The translations under genes were made by a program, and so were the position numbers. Of a DNA stretch of 64,000 bases, positions 36,905 through 46,584 are shown in pieces. The DNA comes from an uncultured Pelagibacteraceae bacterium (lineage in GTDB: Bacteria > Pseudomonadota > Alphaproteobacteria > Pelagibacterales > Pelagibacteraceae), in the NCBI GenBank assembly GCA_902554335.1, contig CACDOD010000003.1, positions 1 to 64,000 on the forward strand, read 5' to 3'. Within the stretch, counting starts at the first letter, position 1. Each line of letters starts with the position of its first letter. The notes below the pieces were generated by a model that was not told the origin of the DNA, searched no databases, and saw nothing but the letters and a program-made list of their open reading frames with translations.

Positions 36905-38527
36905 TTAAGGTACTGTTACTAATATTTTTTTACCCAGAATATTCATTTTAGAAAAACTATTTTTTCTTTCTTGGATCCAATCCATGTATTTGTAAATTTT
37001 ATCATTATGATAAAATTGATTATTTATAAACGGATTATATCCATAGCTTTGATTTTCTGAGACTAATCTATCTATATTTCGACCGAAAAAAATTATTAGT
37101 ACTATTACTAAGATTAATTTTGATTTTTTTTCAAATAAATAAAAGTTAATTGTACTACTATTAAAATAAAAAGAGATTGGTAAAAATATTAATAATGCAA
37201 TTAAGTGATATCCTCCATACCTTAATTGTGGATGTTTAAAAAACCACTCTAAAAAAATTACAAATAGGAAAATATAAATAAAAATAAACTTATTAAGATT
37301 GAACATATTATTTTTTTTAAAATTAGATTTTAAAAAAAATGTTAAATAAAAAATAAATATTAAAATTGCCAAACCTATTAAAAAGTCACTGACTTTATTA
37401 AAAAAATATATATTCATCCAATTTGGAAACCAATTCATTCCACTAATATAAAGCTCCTTATTTTCTACAGAAAAATTTGGCATAGCACCTGCTTTTGACC
37501 AAAGTTCAAACCACATATTATCGTGAATAATTAATCTTCTTGGTAACGACCAAGAAAGATCGTAGAAACAAATAAAATCTGCTGGATATATAATACATCC
37601 AGAATTAAAAAAATTATAAGTTAAATAAATAGTAACAAAAATTGCTGAGTAGAAAATTGAAAATTTTTTAATTATATCAATAAAATTTTTTCTCCAATAA
37701 TATAAAAAAATTAATCCCAAGGGCAGATATAGCAAATAAATAGATTTTATACTCACTAAGAAACTTAAAAGAATAGAAATAAATAAAAATAAATCCAAAT
37801 TATTTTTATAATTCTTATTTTGATTAATATTCCTCAAAATAACAAAACTGATTAAAATTATAATAAAAACAATTATCATGGCAGACCTATCTACGCCATG
37901 CTCACCAATTCTATAAAAAAAAATATTTATAAAAGAAAAAAAGATTAATGATAAAAAGTTTATTATTTTGAATTTATTAAAATTATTTTTAATAAAAATA
38001 AAATATACTAATATTAAATTTGCAAATCCTAAAACAAAAACAGGATATATCTGCATCAAATAAATCCCAGTTCCAGGCAAATAAAATAATGAGTTTAGAA
38101 AGAACAATGAAGAGGCATTTCTGAACCCGGGATTAACATGCCCCAAACCAATGGGATGTTCCATTTGTGTTAATAAATAACTGTATGGAAAGTGATAATA
38201 AGGAAAATCATCATGAGTTTTTGCTGAAAGTATAAAAATTATTAAAATTGTAAAAACAAATAAATGAGATTTAAAGTTTTTTTTTAAATCTAATGACCCT
38301 TTTTTTATTATCATAAGACATAACAATCCAAAAATTAAAATAATCGAATTAAAAATATAATTATGAACAAAAAAGGGTGCGGTCACATATGAAATAAATG
38401 TTAAAAAACTTAATCCATAAAAACCTAGAAAGCCAAAATTTCTTATTTTTAATCCTAAAATTTTAGAAAAAAATAATCCATAACCTACAATTGAAAAAGA
38501 TATTAGAAAATAATTAATAAAAAACAT
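36905..38527 (-). CDS. Large polytopic membrane protein, possible GT-C-like glycosyltransferase
   Basis: 540 aa with about twelve hydrophobic segments spread along the whole length. An acidic pair in a loop after the third or fourth helix (THDDFPYYHFPY) and a following HPIGLGHVNPGFRNASSLFF stretch recall the DD/DE loop and layout of membrane GT-C glycosyltransferases and O-antigen-type proteins, but I cannot name a family. Extreme Ile/Phe/Asn/Lys content. It sits between tmRNA and thyX in a region that looks strain-variable, with a glycosyltransferase and an FkbM methyltransferase nearby, so a role in surface polysaccharide or glycolipid is inferred. Confidence 0.6.
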   Translation of the reverse strand: MFFINYFLISFSIVGYGLFFSKILGLKIRNFGFLGFYGLSFLTFISYVTAPFFVHNYIFNSIILIFGLLCLMIIKKGSLDLKKNFKSHLFVFTILIIFILSAKTHDDFPYYHFPYSYLLTQMEHPIGLGHVNPGFRNASSLFFLNSLFYLPGTGIYLMQIYPVFVLGFANLILVYFIFIKNNFNKFKIINFLSLIFFSFINIFFYRIGEHGVDRSAMIIVFIIILISFVILRNINQNKNYKNNLDLFLFISILLSFLVSIKSIYLLYLPLGLIFLYYWRKNFIDIIKKFSIFYSAIFVTIYLTYNFFNSGCIIYPADFICFYDLSWSLPRRLIIHDNMWFELWSKAGAMPNFSVENKELYISGMNWFPNWMNIYFFNKVSDFLIGLAILIFIFYLTFFLKSNFKKNNMFNLNKFIFIYIFLFVIFLEWFFKHPQLRYGGYHLIALLIFLPISFYFNSSTINFYLFEKKSKLILVIVLIIFFGRNIDRLVSENQSYGYNPFINNQFYHNDKIYKYMDWIQERKNSFSKMNILGKKILVTVP

Positions 38528-38716
38528 TGTAAAACGAGAATTAATCTTTCAATTACACTAAAAATAGAAATTTTAAATGTTTTATTTCTATTAGAAAATC
38601 CAATAATTTAAGTAAACTTATCCTCAGAAAAAACATAAATATATAAAAAAATTATTACTATTTTTAGTGTATTAGGCTAAATACTATTTTTGTAATAAAT
38701 ACTTGTAAATTTAATA
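38528..38716. other. Divergent 189-bp intergenic region
   Basis: Very AT-rich spacer between the minus-strand membrane protein gene and thyX. It must hold both promoters. Several TATAAT-like strings occur by composition alone and I cannot pick one. No RNA gene, repeat or reading frame of note seen. Confidence 0.6.
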
Positions 38717-39667
38717 ATGAAATTAACAAAAGAACAAGCTCTAAATATTAAAGAACAACAATCTCAATCCTATAAAACGAAGAGAGTAACAGCCCCGGAT
38801 CTTGAGAAAATTTTATACGAGGCTATCCCACTTTTAGATCATGGATTTATAAGAGTTATTGATTACATGGGGGACGATAGCTCTATAGTTCAAGCGGCCA
38901 GAGTTTCATATGGAAAAGGAACAAAAAAAGTATCTACAGACTCTGGGCTTATAAAATATCTTATGAGACATTGGCATAGTACACCATTTGAAATGTGTGA
39001 AATAAAATATCATGTTAAGCTACCAATTTTTATTGCAAGACAATGGATAAGACATAGAACAGCAAATGTTAATGAATATTCTGCGAGATATTCAATACTA
39101 GATAAAGAATTTTATTTACCCTCACCAGAGAACTTAGCTGCTCAATCTACAATTAATCGACAGGGAAGAGGCAATGTTTTAGAAGGTGAACGTGCAGAAA
39201 AAGTATTATCACTTTTAAAAAATGATGCACAGCAAACTTACGATAATTATGAGTTAATGCTTAATGAAAGATTTGATGGATCAATAATTGATGAAAATGA
39301 TGTAGGCTTAGCAAGAGAGCTTGCTAGAATGAATTTAACATTAAACACATACACCCAGTGGTATTGGAAAACAGATCTATTGAATTTAATGAATTTTTTA
39401 AGATTAAGAGCCGATAAGCATGCTCAATATGAAATAAGAACATATGCTGATGCAATGCTAGAAACTTTAAAAAAATGGGTTCCTATTACTTATGAAGCGT
39501 TTATGGATTATAGAGTTGGAGGCACAGAGGTTTCAGCAAAAGGAAAAATTATAATTAAAAAACTAATAGACGGTGATAAAATTGATTATGAAAAATCAGG
39601 ACTATCAAAAAGAGAGTGGAATGAGTTGATGGAGTCATTTGATATGAAGTCACATATAATTAAGTAA
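38717..39667 (+). CDS. thyX: Flavin-dependent thymidylate synthase
   Basis: 316 aa. It makes dTMP from dUMP using FAD, NADPH and methylenetetrahydrofolate. The ThyX signature RHR-x7-S is present as Arg112-His113-Arg114 to Ser122 ([15 protein letters not shown]). RQWIRHR precedes it and [19 protein letters not shown] provides the C-terminal nucleotide-binding part. At about 316 residues it is longer than the ~220-250 aa of many ThyX proteins; the extra length is at both ends. Followed 3 bases later by the glycosyltransferase gene. Confidence 0.95.
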   Translation: MKLTKEQALNIKEQQSQSYKTKRVTAPDLEKILYEAIPLLDHGFIRVIDYMGDDSSIVQAARVSYGKGTKKVSTDSGLIKYLMRHWHSTPFEMCEIKYHVKLPIFIARQWIRHRTANVNEYSARYSILDKEFYLPSPENLAAQSTINRQGRGNVLEGERAEKVLSLLKNDAQQTYDNYELMLNERFDGSIIDENDVGLARELARMNLTLNTYTQWYWKTDLLNLMNFLRLRADKHAQYEIRTYADAMLETLKKWVPITYEAFMDYRVGGTEVSAKGKIIIKKLIDGDKIDYEKSGLSKREWNELMESFDMKSHIIK

Positions 39668-39670
39668 TTT

Positions 39671-40333
39671 GTGCAAAATCTCACTTTAGTTATACCGGCA
39701 AAAAAAGAAGCTGAGTCGCTTCCAAGTGTTCTTAAAGAAATAGAAAATTTAGAATGTAACAAAATAGTAGTTCTTGAAGAAAATGATAAAGAAACAATAG
39801 AAAGTATTAGAGATTTTAATGTAACAATAATTTTTCAAAATGGAAAAGGTTATGGCAATGCATTAATCCAAGGCATCAATAACGTGCATACTAATTATTT
39901 GTGCATTTTTAATGCTGACGGTTCATTTAATCCTAAGGAATTACAAAACCTTTTAAATTATTGTCAAAAATTTGATTATGTTTTTGCATCAAGATATCTA
40001 AAAAATGCAAGCAGTGAGGATGATACAATTTTAACAAAATTAGGAAATTTAATTTTTACTTTTTTAGGTAATATTTTATTTTCTCTTAGATTATCAGATA
40101 TACTCTATACTTTTGTGATTGGTAAAACAAATTCATTTAAAAAATTAAACCTAAAATCTGATGATTTCTGTCTATGCGTTGAAATACCTATAAATGCAAA
40201 AAAAATGAAACAAAGTTATACAGATGTACCTAGTAATGAAAGAAGACGAATAGCAGGGAAAAAAAAAGTAAATGAATTTTCTGATGGAATGAAGATTCTT
40301 AAGTATATGTTACACAGATTTATTAAAAAGTGA
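39671..40333 (+). CDS. Family-2 glycosyltransferase
   Basis: 220 aa from GTG 39671. GT-A fold of the dolichyl-phosphate sugar transferase type: LTLVIPAKKEAESLPSVLKEI at the N-terminus, NGKGYGNALIQGI, and the metal-binding NADGSF (in place of DADGQ). No C-terminal membrane pair. The substrate is unknown; candidates are transfer of a sugar from UDP- or GDP-sugar to a lipid carrier. It overlaps the next gene by 4 bases. Confidence 0.82.
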   Translation: MQNLTLVIPAKKEAESLPSVLKEIENLECNKIVVLEENDKETIESIRDFNVTIIFQNGKGYGNALIQGINNVHTNYLCIFNADGSFNPKELQNLLNYCQKFDYVFASRYLKNASSEDDTILTKLGNLIFTFLGNILFSLRLSDILYTFVIGKTNSFKKLNLKSDDFCLCVEIPINAKKMKQSYTDVPSNERRRIAGKKKVNEFSDGMKILKYMLHRFIKK

Positions 40334-41196
40334 AAACAATTTACAAAATAAAAGTAGCAAAACTAATATTCAATATTTTAATGTTATGTGGAATTAATCA
40401 AAAGCAATTATTGAGCAGATCGTCTATTAACTGGAATTTAGATTTGTCGGAGGGTATAGATTTATCTATTTATATATTTGGATCTTTTCAAAACGATATT
40501 TCGTCTTCTATCTTAAGGTTGGTTAAAAAAATTATAAAAAATAATAACAATAAAATTAACTTTATAGATGTTGGTAGTAATATTGGTGATAAATCATTAT
40601 TTTTTGCAAGAAATCTATTAAATCAAAATATTCAAAATTTCCAAGTGTACTCCATTGAACCAACTGAATTTGCATTAAATAAACAAAAAAAAAATTTAAG
40701 TTTAAATAAAAAACTTTACAAAAAAATTAGTTTACATAATTATTTTATTTCAAACAGAAAAAAAAAAAATATATCGACCTACTCTAGTTGGAATTTAAAA
40801 AAAAATAATAATTCCCATAGTATCCATGGAGGCGTATTAAAAAAAATAAAAAATAATACAAAAATCACTTCTTTAGACGATTTTATCAAAAAATTTAAAA
40901 TTAATGATAATATTATAATTAAAATTGATGTTGATGGTTTTGAGTTAAATGTTTTAAAAAGTTGTGAAAAGCAAATCAGATCAAAAAATATTATCTTTTT
41001 TATGGAGTATGCTCCATATGCTTTTAAAGAGTATGGCAGAAGTATAAAAGATTTTTTTAGTTTTATTAAAAAAAATAATTTGATGATTTATGACCTAAAT
41101 TTTAATAACTTAAATAAAATTAAAATTGGAGAAGGTCAAAGTATCGATATTATTATTGTTAAAAAAAATTTTTTAAATCAAACTAATTGCCATTAA
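40330..41196 (+). CDS. FkbM-family methyltransferase
   Basis: 288 aa from GTG 40330. S-adenosylmethionine-binding fold: NFIDVGSNIGDKSLFFA (motif I), SIEPT (motif II acidic position), then IIKIDVDGFELNVLKS, which is the FkbM hallmark, and FFMEYAP. FkbM enzymes O-methylate sugars or other small molecules; with the preceding glycosyltransferase a methylated surface sugar is a plausible product. Its 3' end overlaps the convergent mrp gene by 14 bases. Confidence 0.82.
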   Translation: MKTIYKIKVAKLIFNILMLCGINQKQLLSRSSINWNLDLSEGIDLSIYIFGSFQNDISSSILRLVKKIIKNNNNKINFIDVGSNIGDKSLFFARNLLNQNIQNFQVYSIEPTEFALNKQKKNLSLNKKLYKKISLHNYFISNRKKKNISTYSSWNLKKNNNSHSIHGGVLKKIKNNTKITSLDDFIKKFKINDNIIIKIDVDGFELNVLKSCEKQIRSKNIIFFMEYAPYAFKEYGRSIKDFFSFIKKNNLMIYDLNFNNLNKIKIGEGQSIDIIIVKKNFLNQTNCH

Positions 41197-41983
41197 GGTA
41201 TAACTTCTTGATTTTTGTTGCAAATTTGAAATATATTTTTGATATCTCATTTTCTGGTAAACTTAATACTATTGGGGTACCCATATCACCTAGTTTTCCA
41301 ACTTCTGGATTTATCGGGATTTCACCCAAGAACTCTTTATTAAACTCCTTAGCAGTTTTTTTTACACCCCCTTCTCCAAAAATTGCATATTTTTTTCCAT
41401 CGTCTCCAATAAAATGACTCATGTTATCAACCAAACCAATAATTTTCACATTTAATTTGTCAAACATTTTTATACCTCTTTTTACATCTTGAAGAGCTAT
41501 TTCTTGTGGTGTGGATATTATAATAACTCCATCCATATTAATTTCCTGAGAAAAAGTTAATTGTGTATCTCCAGTACCGGGCGGCATATCTACAATTATA
41601 AAATCTAAATTATGCCAGGCAACTTTTTGAGTAAAAGTTTTTATAGCTGATGTTACCATCGGACCTCGCCAAATCATGGGTGTCTGCACATCTGTCAAAA
41701 AACCAATAGACATGCATTGTATTTCATATTTTAAAATTGGTTTTAAACTTTGGCCATCACTTTCAGGTTTACTATTTATAGAAAATAATTTAGGTAATGA
41801 TGGACCATAAATGTCAGCATCTAACAATCCAACCTTACAGCCTATTTTCGACAAAGCAAGCGCAAGGTTTGTTGCAAAAGTAGATTTACCCACTCCTCCT
41901 TTTGCACTTGAAATAGCAATTGTAAACTTTGTTCCCTTTATTGGGTTTTTTTGAAAGCGTTTTTTATCTAAATTTTCTTTCAT
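41183..41983 (-). CDS. mrp: Mrp/ApbC-type Fe-S cluster carrier ATPase
   Basis: 266 aa P-loop ATPase. Deviant Walker A KGGVGKST (28-35), LLDADIYGPSLPKLF, VDMPPGTGDTQLTFSQ and a GLVDNMSHF block. Mrp proteins help assemble or deliver Fe-S clusters. The protein lacks the N-terminal MIP18-like domain of long Mrp proteins, and the usual C-terminal CxxC pair appears replaced (NMSHFIGDDGKKYAIFGEGG has no Cys), so cluster binding is uncertain. Confidence 0.88.
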   Translation of the reverse strand: MKENLDKKRFQKNPIKGTKFTIAISSAKGGVGKSTFATNLALALSKIGCKVGLLDADIYGPSLPKLFSINSKPESDGQSLKPILKYEIQCMSIGFLTDVQTPMIWRGPMVTSAIKTFTQKVAWHNLDFIIVDMPPGTGDTQLTFSQEINMDGVIIISTPQEIALQDVKRGIKMFDKLNVKIIGLVDNMSHFIGDDGKKYAIFGEGGVKKTAKEFNKEFLGEIPINPEVGKLGDMGTPIVLSLPENEISKIYFKFATKIKKLYLNGN

Positions 41984-42068
41984 TGTGTCAATTAGACCTT
42001 ATTTTCATTTATTTTTCAAAGTATCATTACCTTGTTTTTGTCAATAAAGACATTATATAGAGTGTCTT

Positions 42069-43163
42069 ATGAACGATTTCAAAAATCAAAGTCCTTGGGG
42101 GACTCCACCAGGAGGAAACGGTAACGGAGATGGAGGCTTCAGAAGAGGTCCAACCCCACCAAATATTGATGAAATTGTAAAAAATTTACAGAGCAAAATA
42201 AATAGATTTTTTCCAGGAGGAAGTACTGGTGGCAAACCAATTATTTTAGCATTAATCCTAATTGCAGTTCTTTGGACACTTAGTGGACTTTATAGAGTTC
42301 TTCCTGACGAGCAAGGTGTAGTTCTAAGATTTGGAAAATTTATTAAAACAACTCAGCCAGGCTTAAATTATCATTTACCATATCCTATAGAAAGTGTGTT
42401 AACGCCTAAAGTAACAAAGGTAAATCGTATGGACATTGGTTTTAGATCTGAAAGAGATACAGGATTTACATCCTCAAGTGTTGCAGATGTTCCAGAAGAA
42501 AGTTTAATGTTAACTGGAGATGAAAATATTGTTAATATTGACTTTTCTGTCTTTTGGGTAATTAAGGATGCTGGAAAATTTTTATTTAAAATACAGGATC
42601 CAGAAGGAACTGTAAAAGCTGCCGCTGAGACAGCAATGAGAGAGGTGATTGCGAGATCAGAAATTCAACCTATTTTAACAGAAGGAAGATCTCAAATAGA
42701 GATTAATACACAAGAAATCATTCAAAATATTTTGGATGAATACAATTCTGGGATACAAATAACTCAAGTTCAAACTCAAAAGGCCGACCCACCTGACCAA
42801 GTTATCGATGCCTTTAGAGATGTACAGGCTGCAAGAGCAGATATGGAAAGAGCAAAGAACGAGGCTGAAGCATACGCAAACGATGTTATACCAAGAGCAA
42901 GAGGAGATGCGGCGGTAATATTGCAAGCAGCTGAAGCATACAAGAAAGAAGTTGTAGCTAAAGCAGAAGGAGAAGCAAGTAGATTTTTATCAATATATAA
43001 TGAATATAAAAATGCAAAAGATGTAACTCAAGAAAGAATGTATCTAGAGACCATGGAAAGAGTTCTTGCTGATATAGATAAAGTAATAATTGAAAAAAAT
43101 GCTGGGTCGGGTGTAGTGCCTTATTTACCTCTTCCTGAACTTAAAAAGAAAGTAACAAATTAA
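42069..43163 (+). CDS. hflK: HflK, FtsH-modulating membrane protein
   Basis: 364 aa. A Gly/Pro-rich N-terminus, one membrane segment (about 60-78) and an SPFH/prohibitin domain (RVLPDEQGVVLRFGKF and onward), then a coiled coil rich in AEAYANDVIPRARGDAA. With HflC it forms a cage around FtsH that limits its access to substrates. Its stop shares one base with the hflC start region (ATG at 43163). FtsH itself is at 10768-12675. Confidence 0.94.
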   Translation: MNDFKNQSPWGTPPGGNGNGDGGFRRGPTPPNIDEIVKNLQSKINRFFPGGSTGGKPIILALILIAVLWTLSGLYRVLPDEQGVVLRFGKFIKTTQPGLNYHLPYPIESVLTPKVTKVNRMDIGFRSERDTGFTSSSVADVPEESLMLTGDENIVNIDFSVFWVIKDAGKFLFKIQDPEGTVKAAAETAMREVIARSEIQPILTEGRSQIEINTQEIIQNILDEYNSGIQITQVQTQKADPPDQVIDAFRDVQAARADMERAKNEAEAYANDVIPRARGDAAVILQAAEAYKKEVVAKAEGEASRFLSIYNEYKNAKDVTQERMYLETMERVLADIDKVIIEKNAGSGVVPYLPLPELKKKVTN

Positions 43164-44032
43164 TGAAAAAAATTTTAATACCACTAATAATTTTAATAGC
43201 AGCAACAATTTATTTCTCAGTATTTATTGTAAAAGAAGTTAACCAAGCCATAGTTTTACAATTTGGAGATCCAAAAAGAATAATTATGAATCCAGGTATA
43301 AATTTTAAAATTCCTTTTATTCAAAATGTGGTATTTTTAGATAAAAGAATTTTAAACTTAGATACTCCACCAGAAGAGGTAATTGCATCTGACCAAAAGA
43401 GATTAATAGTTGATGCTTTCGCCAGATTTCAGATAGTTGATCCATTAAAGTTTTATATTTCGGTTGGAAATGAAAGAGTTGCAAGATCGAGATTATCAAC
43501 AATTATTAATTCAAGAATTAGAAGTGTATTAGGAACTCAAAGACTACAAACATTACTATCAGCAGATAGAACTAACCAAATGGCTTTAATACAAGATGGG
43601 GTAAATAATGAAGCGGAGAACTTTGGAATAAAAATTGTTGATGTTAGGATTAAAAGAGCAGATCTACCTCAAGCGAACAGTGATGCTATTTATAAGAGAA
43701 TGCAAACAGAAAGAGAAAGAGAAGCTAAAGAGTTTAGAGCAAAAGGTGCTGAAATGGCTGCAGAAATAACAGCAAATGCAGATAAGGAAGTTACTGTGAT
43801 ACTAGCAAATGCTGAAAAATCTTCTCAGATTTTAAAAGGGGAAGGTGATGGACGAAGAAATAAAATTTTTGCAGATGCTTTCGGACAAGATCCTGACTTC
43901 TTTGCATTTTATAGAGCAATGCAAGCTTACGAAAAGGCATTAATTGGAGGAGAAACTTCATTAATACTTTCACCAGATAGTGAATTTTTTAAATTTTTTG
44001 GAAATATAAAACAAAAAGAAAATCAACAGTAA
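43163..44032 (+). CDS. hflC: HflC, FtsH-modulating membrane protein
   Basis: 289 aa SPFH protein with an N-terminal membrane segment (about 4-22) and the motifs VNQAIVLQFGDPKRII and FRAKGAEMAAEITANADKEVTVILANAEK. Partner of HflK in the FtsH complex. Ten bases later the DUF2065 gene starts, a neighbour conserved in many proteobacteria. Confidence 0.95.
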   Translation: MKKILIPLIILIAATIYFSVFIVKEVNQAIVLQFGDPKRIIMNPGINFKIPFIQNVVFLDKRILNLDTPPEEVIASDQKRLIVDAFARFQIVDPLKFYISVGNERVARSRLSTIINSRIRSVLGTQRLQTLLSADRTNQMALIQDGVNNEAENFGIKIVDVRIKRADLPQANSDAIYKRMQTEREREAKEFRAKGAEMAAEITANADKEVTVILANAEKSSQILKGEGDGRRNKIFADAFGQDPDFFAFYRAMQAYEKALIGGETSLILSPDSEFFKFFGNIKQKENQQ

Positions 44033-44042
44033 TTTAAAAAAC

Positions 44043-44234
44043 ATGAGAGAGCTTATAATAGCTTTAGGATTGTTTCTGTTCATAGAAGGGGTTCTATATG
44101 CCATATTTCCATCAAAAATGAAAAATATGTTATCAAAATTGAACCTAATATCAGACAAGCAATTAAGATCTGGAGGTTTGATTTTTGCAATAGTTGGGTT
44201 CGTAATTATTTGGTATTTAAAAAGTAATGATTAA
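44043..44234 (+). CDS. DUF2065 small membrane protein
   Basis: 63 aa with two membrane segments (about 3-20 and 43-60) joined by a basic loop (PSKMKNMLSKL). It matches the DUF2065/YjeT pattern (ALGLFLFIEGVLYAIFP and LRSGGLIFAIVGFVIIW). Function unknown; conserved next to hflKC in proteobacteria. It overlaps the following protease gene by 8 bases. Confidence 0.85.
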   Translation: MRELIIALGLFLFIEGVLYAIFPSKMKNMLSKLNLISDKQLRSGGLIFAIVGFVIIWYLKSND

Positions 44235-45624
44235 AAAGATTTCAACATACATAATTTTTTTATTATTCTCGTTCAGTGCAAATAGCAAAGATTATCCAGC
44301 ATCCTTTGCTAACTTAGCTGAAAGATTGATGCCATCAGTAGTTAATATATCAACTACTCAAGTAATAACCACTAAATCAAATCCCTTTCCATTTGAATTT
44401 CCACCAGGATCTCCATTTGAAGACATGTTTAGAGATTTTGGAGAGCCACAACAAAGAAGAACCAGTGCTCTCGGCTCAGGATTTATAATCGATATTAATG
44501 GCACCGTAGTAACAAATAATCATGTAATTCAGGGAGCAGAAGATATTTTTGTGTCTGTGAATGGAGAAAAAGAATACCAGGCAGAAATAGTTGGTTCTGA
44601 TCCATTGTCCGATATAGCAGTTTTAAAAATAAAATCTGAGGATAAATTTTCACCTGTTAAATTTGGAGATTCAGATACAGCAAGGGTAGGAGATTGGGTA
44701 ATAGCAATTGGGAATCCATTTGGTTTAGGTGGAACCGTAACTTCAGGAATTATTTCAGCAAGAAACAGAAGCATTGGTCTTTCAAGATATGAAGATTATA
44801 TTCAAACTGATGCCTCAATTAACTCCGGTAATTCGGGTGGACCACTATTTGATATGAATGGAGACGTGATTGGAATAAATACAGCCATTCTAGGTCAATC
44901 AGGCTCAATAGGAATTGGTTTTTCAATACCATCTAATAGTGCAAAGAAAGTTATTGAGCAACTTATAAAGTTTGGAGAAACAAAAAGAGGGTGGCTTGGT
45001 GTAAGAATTCAAAATGTAACAGAAGAAATTGCTGAGGTAGAAAATTTAGGTGAGCCAAGAGGAGCATTAGTAGCAAGTGTTGCTGAAGGCAGCCCATCAG
45101 AGAGAGGCGGAATAAAGTCAGGAGATATAATTTTAGAGTTTAATGGAAAAAAAATAAATGAAATGAAAGAATTGCCAAAAATAGTTGCAGAAACTAAAGT
45201 TGGAACAATAGTTGATGTAAAAGTATGGAGAAATAAAAAAGAAATAACAAAAAAAATCACACTTGGTAGACTGGAAACCTCTGAAGATTTTAGACCACAA
45301 TTGAAGAAAGAAGAAAAACCTAAACAAACTAGAATTGAAGGTTTAAAAATTGAAGTAAGGCCTATAACAGAAAAAGATATTACTGATAGAGAATTACCAA
45401 AGAATACATCGGGAGTTGTAATTACAAAAATTGATAATGATAGTCCTGTAAATTACTTAAAAGTAAACAACATTATAATTGAAGCCCAAAAGAGAAACAT
45501 AAATACACCAGGTGATTTAAATATTGTTGTAAATTCAACATTAAGAAGCTCTGAGAAAACAATATTAGTAGTTATTTACAATAACCAGAATCAAAAAAGA
45601 TATATTGGTGTTAAACTAGATTAA
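44227..45624 (+). CDS. degP: Do-like periplasmic serine protease (DegP/DegQ family)
   Basis: 465 aa with a signal peptide (about 1-20). Trypsin-like domain with His99 (TNNHV), Asp129 (SDIAVLKI) and Ser203 (NSGNSGGP), followed by two PDZ domains (about 255-345 and 370-460). It degrades or refolds damaged envelope proteins. hflK-hflC-DUF2065-Do is a standard alphaproteobacterial membrane quality-control cluster. Whether DegP or DegQ is the best name cannot be decided here. Confidence 0.94.
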   Translation: MIKKISTYIIFLLFSFSANSKDYPASFANLAERLMPSVVNISTTQVITTKSNPFPFEFPPGSPFEDMFRDFGEPQQRRTSALGSGFIIDINGTVVTNNHVIQGAEDIFVSVNGEKEYQAEIVGSDPLSDIAVLKIKSEDKFSPVKFGDSDTARVGDWVIAIGNPFGLGGTVTSGIISARNRSIGLSRYEDYIQTDASINSGNSGGPLFDMNGDVIGINTAILGQSGSIGIGFSIPSNSAKKVIEQLIKFGETKRGWLGVRIQNVTEEIAEVENLGEPRGALVASVAEGSPSERGGIKSGDIILEFNGKKINEMKELPKIVAETKVGTIVDVKVWRNKKEITKKITLGRLETSEDFRPQLKKEEKPKQTRIEGLKIEVRPITEKDITDRELPKNTSGVVITKIDNDSPVNYLKVNNIIIEAQKRNINTPGDLNIVVNSTLRSSEKTILVVIYNNQNQKRYIGVKLD

Positions 45625-45626
45625 AA

Positions 45627-46538
45627 ATGGACCTTCAGTCCAAAATAATTTTAATATCTGGACCAACAGCATCAGGCAAGTCAAGTTTTGCAGTTAACTT
45701 AGCTGAAAAAATAAATGGTGAAATTATCAATGCAGATAGTATGCAAGTTTACAAAGAAGTTAAAATATTAACTGCACGTCCCACTATAAAAGATCAAAAA
45801 AAAATTAAACATCATTTATATGGGTTTATTAGTGTTAAAAGAAAATTTTCAACAGGACAATGGTTAAAGCACGCCTCAAAAAAAATTAATGAAATAAGAG
45901 AAAAAAATAAAGTTCCGATTTTAGTTGGTGGAACTGGTTTATATTTTAGAGCATTAATTGAAGGACTTGTAAGAATTCCAAAAATATCTGCAAAAAAAAG
46001 AAAAATAGTATCAGGTCTTCAAAAGAAGTTAGGACAAATTAACTTCTATAAAAAGTTAATTAAGCTTGATCCAAAAATAAAAAAAATAGTGAACCAAAAT
46101 GACTATCAAAGATCAATAAGAGCTTACGAGGTCAAAAAATTTACAAGAAAATCAATAGTTGATTGGCACAAAGATACAAAGCCACTTTTTATGAAAGATA
46201 CTTTTGTAAAGCTTTATATTGACTGCTCAAAGGATTTACTTTTAGAGAGAATTAAACTGAGAGCAGAAAAAATGCTCCCATATGGAATGCATGAAGTTAA
46301 AAAAATTAGAGGGATCAAAATACCAAAAGGTTACAGTTCTACAAAAATAATTGGGTTCACCGAAATTAAACGCCTATTAGATAAAAAGCAGGACAAGGAA
46401 CAAACAGTAGAGCAGATAGTCATAAAAACAAGGCAATATGCCAAAAGACAGGCCACATGGGCCAGAGGGAAGATGAAGAATTGGAAAACTATCAACACTC
46501 TGGATAAAAAAATCTCATTAAAAAAATTATTTAATTAA
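45627..46538 (+). CDS. miaA: tRNA dimethylallyltransferase
   Basis: 303 aa. Adds an isopentenyl group to A37 of tRNAs reading UNN codons. P-loop GPTASGKSS (12-20), INADSMQVYKEVKILTARP, VGGTGLYFRALIEGL and the C-terminal RQYAKRQATWARG block. Two bases after the protease gene. hfl/miaA proximity is common in proteobacteria. Confidence 0.95.
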   Translation: MDLQSKIILISGPTASGKSSFAVNLAEKINGEIINADSMQVYKEVKILTARPTIKDQKKIKHHLYGFISVKRKFSTGQWLKHASKKINEIREKNKVPILVGGTGLYFRALIEGLVRIPKISAKKRKIVSGLQKKLGQINFYKKLIKLDPKIKKIVNQNDYQRSIRAYEVKKFTRKSIVDWHKDTKPLFMKDTFVKLYIDCSKDLLLERIKLRAEKMLPYGMHEVKKIRGIKIPKGYSSTKIIGFTEIKRLLDKKQDKEQTVEQIVIKTRQYAKRQATWARGKMKNWKTINTLDKKISLKKLFN

Positions 46539-46548
46539 TCACTAAACC

Positions 46549-46583
46549 TTGACCAATTAGCACAACTTCAGCTAGATTAGCTG
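46549..46583 (+). promoter_or_regulatory. Candidate promoter and palindrome at the ilvB start
   Basis: TTGACC (46549-46554) and TAGATT (46573-46578) are spaced by 18 bases. The predicted +1 falls on or beside the A of the ilvB ATG at 46585, and there is no Shine-Dalgarno, so a leaderless mRNA is possible. A perfect inverted repeat CAGCTA-GAT-TAGCTG (46569-46583) covers the -10 and abuts the start codon; it could be an operator or an occluding hairpin. Confidence 0.35.
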
Positions 46584-46584
46584 G

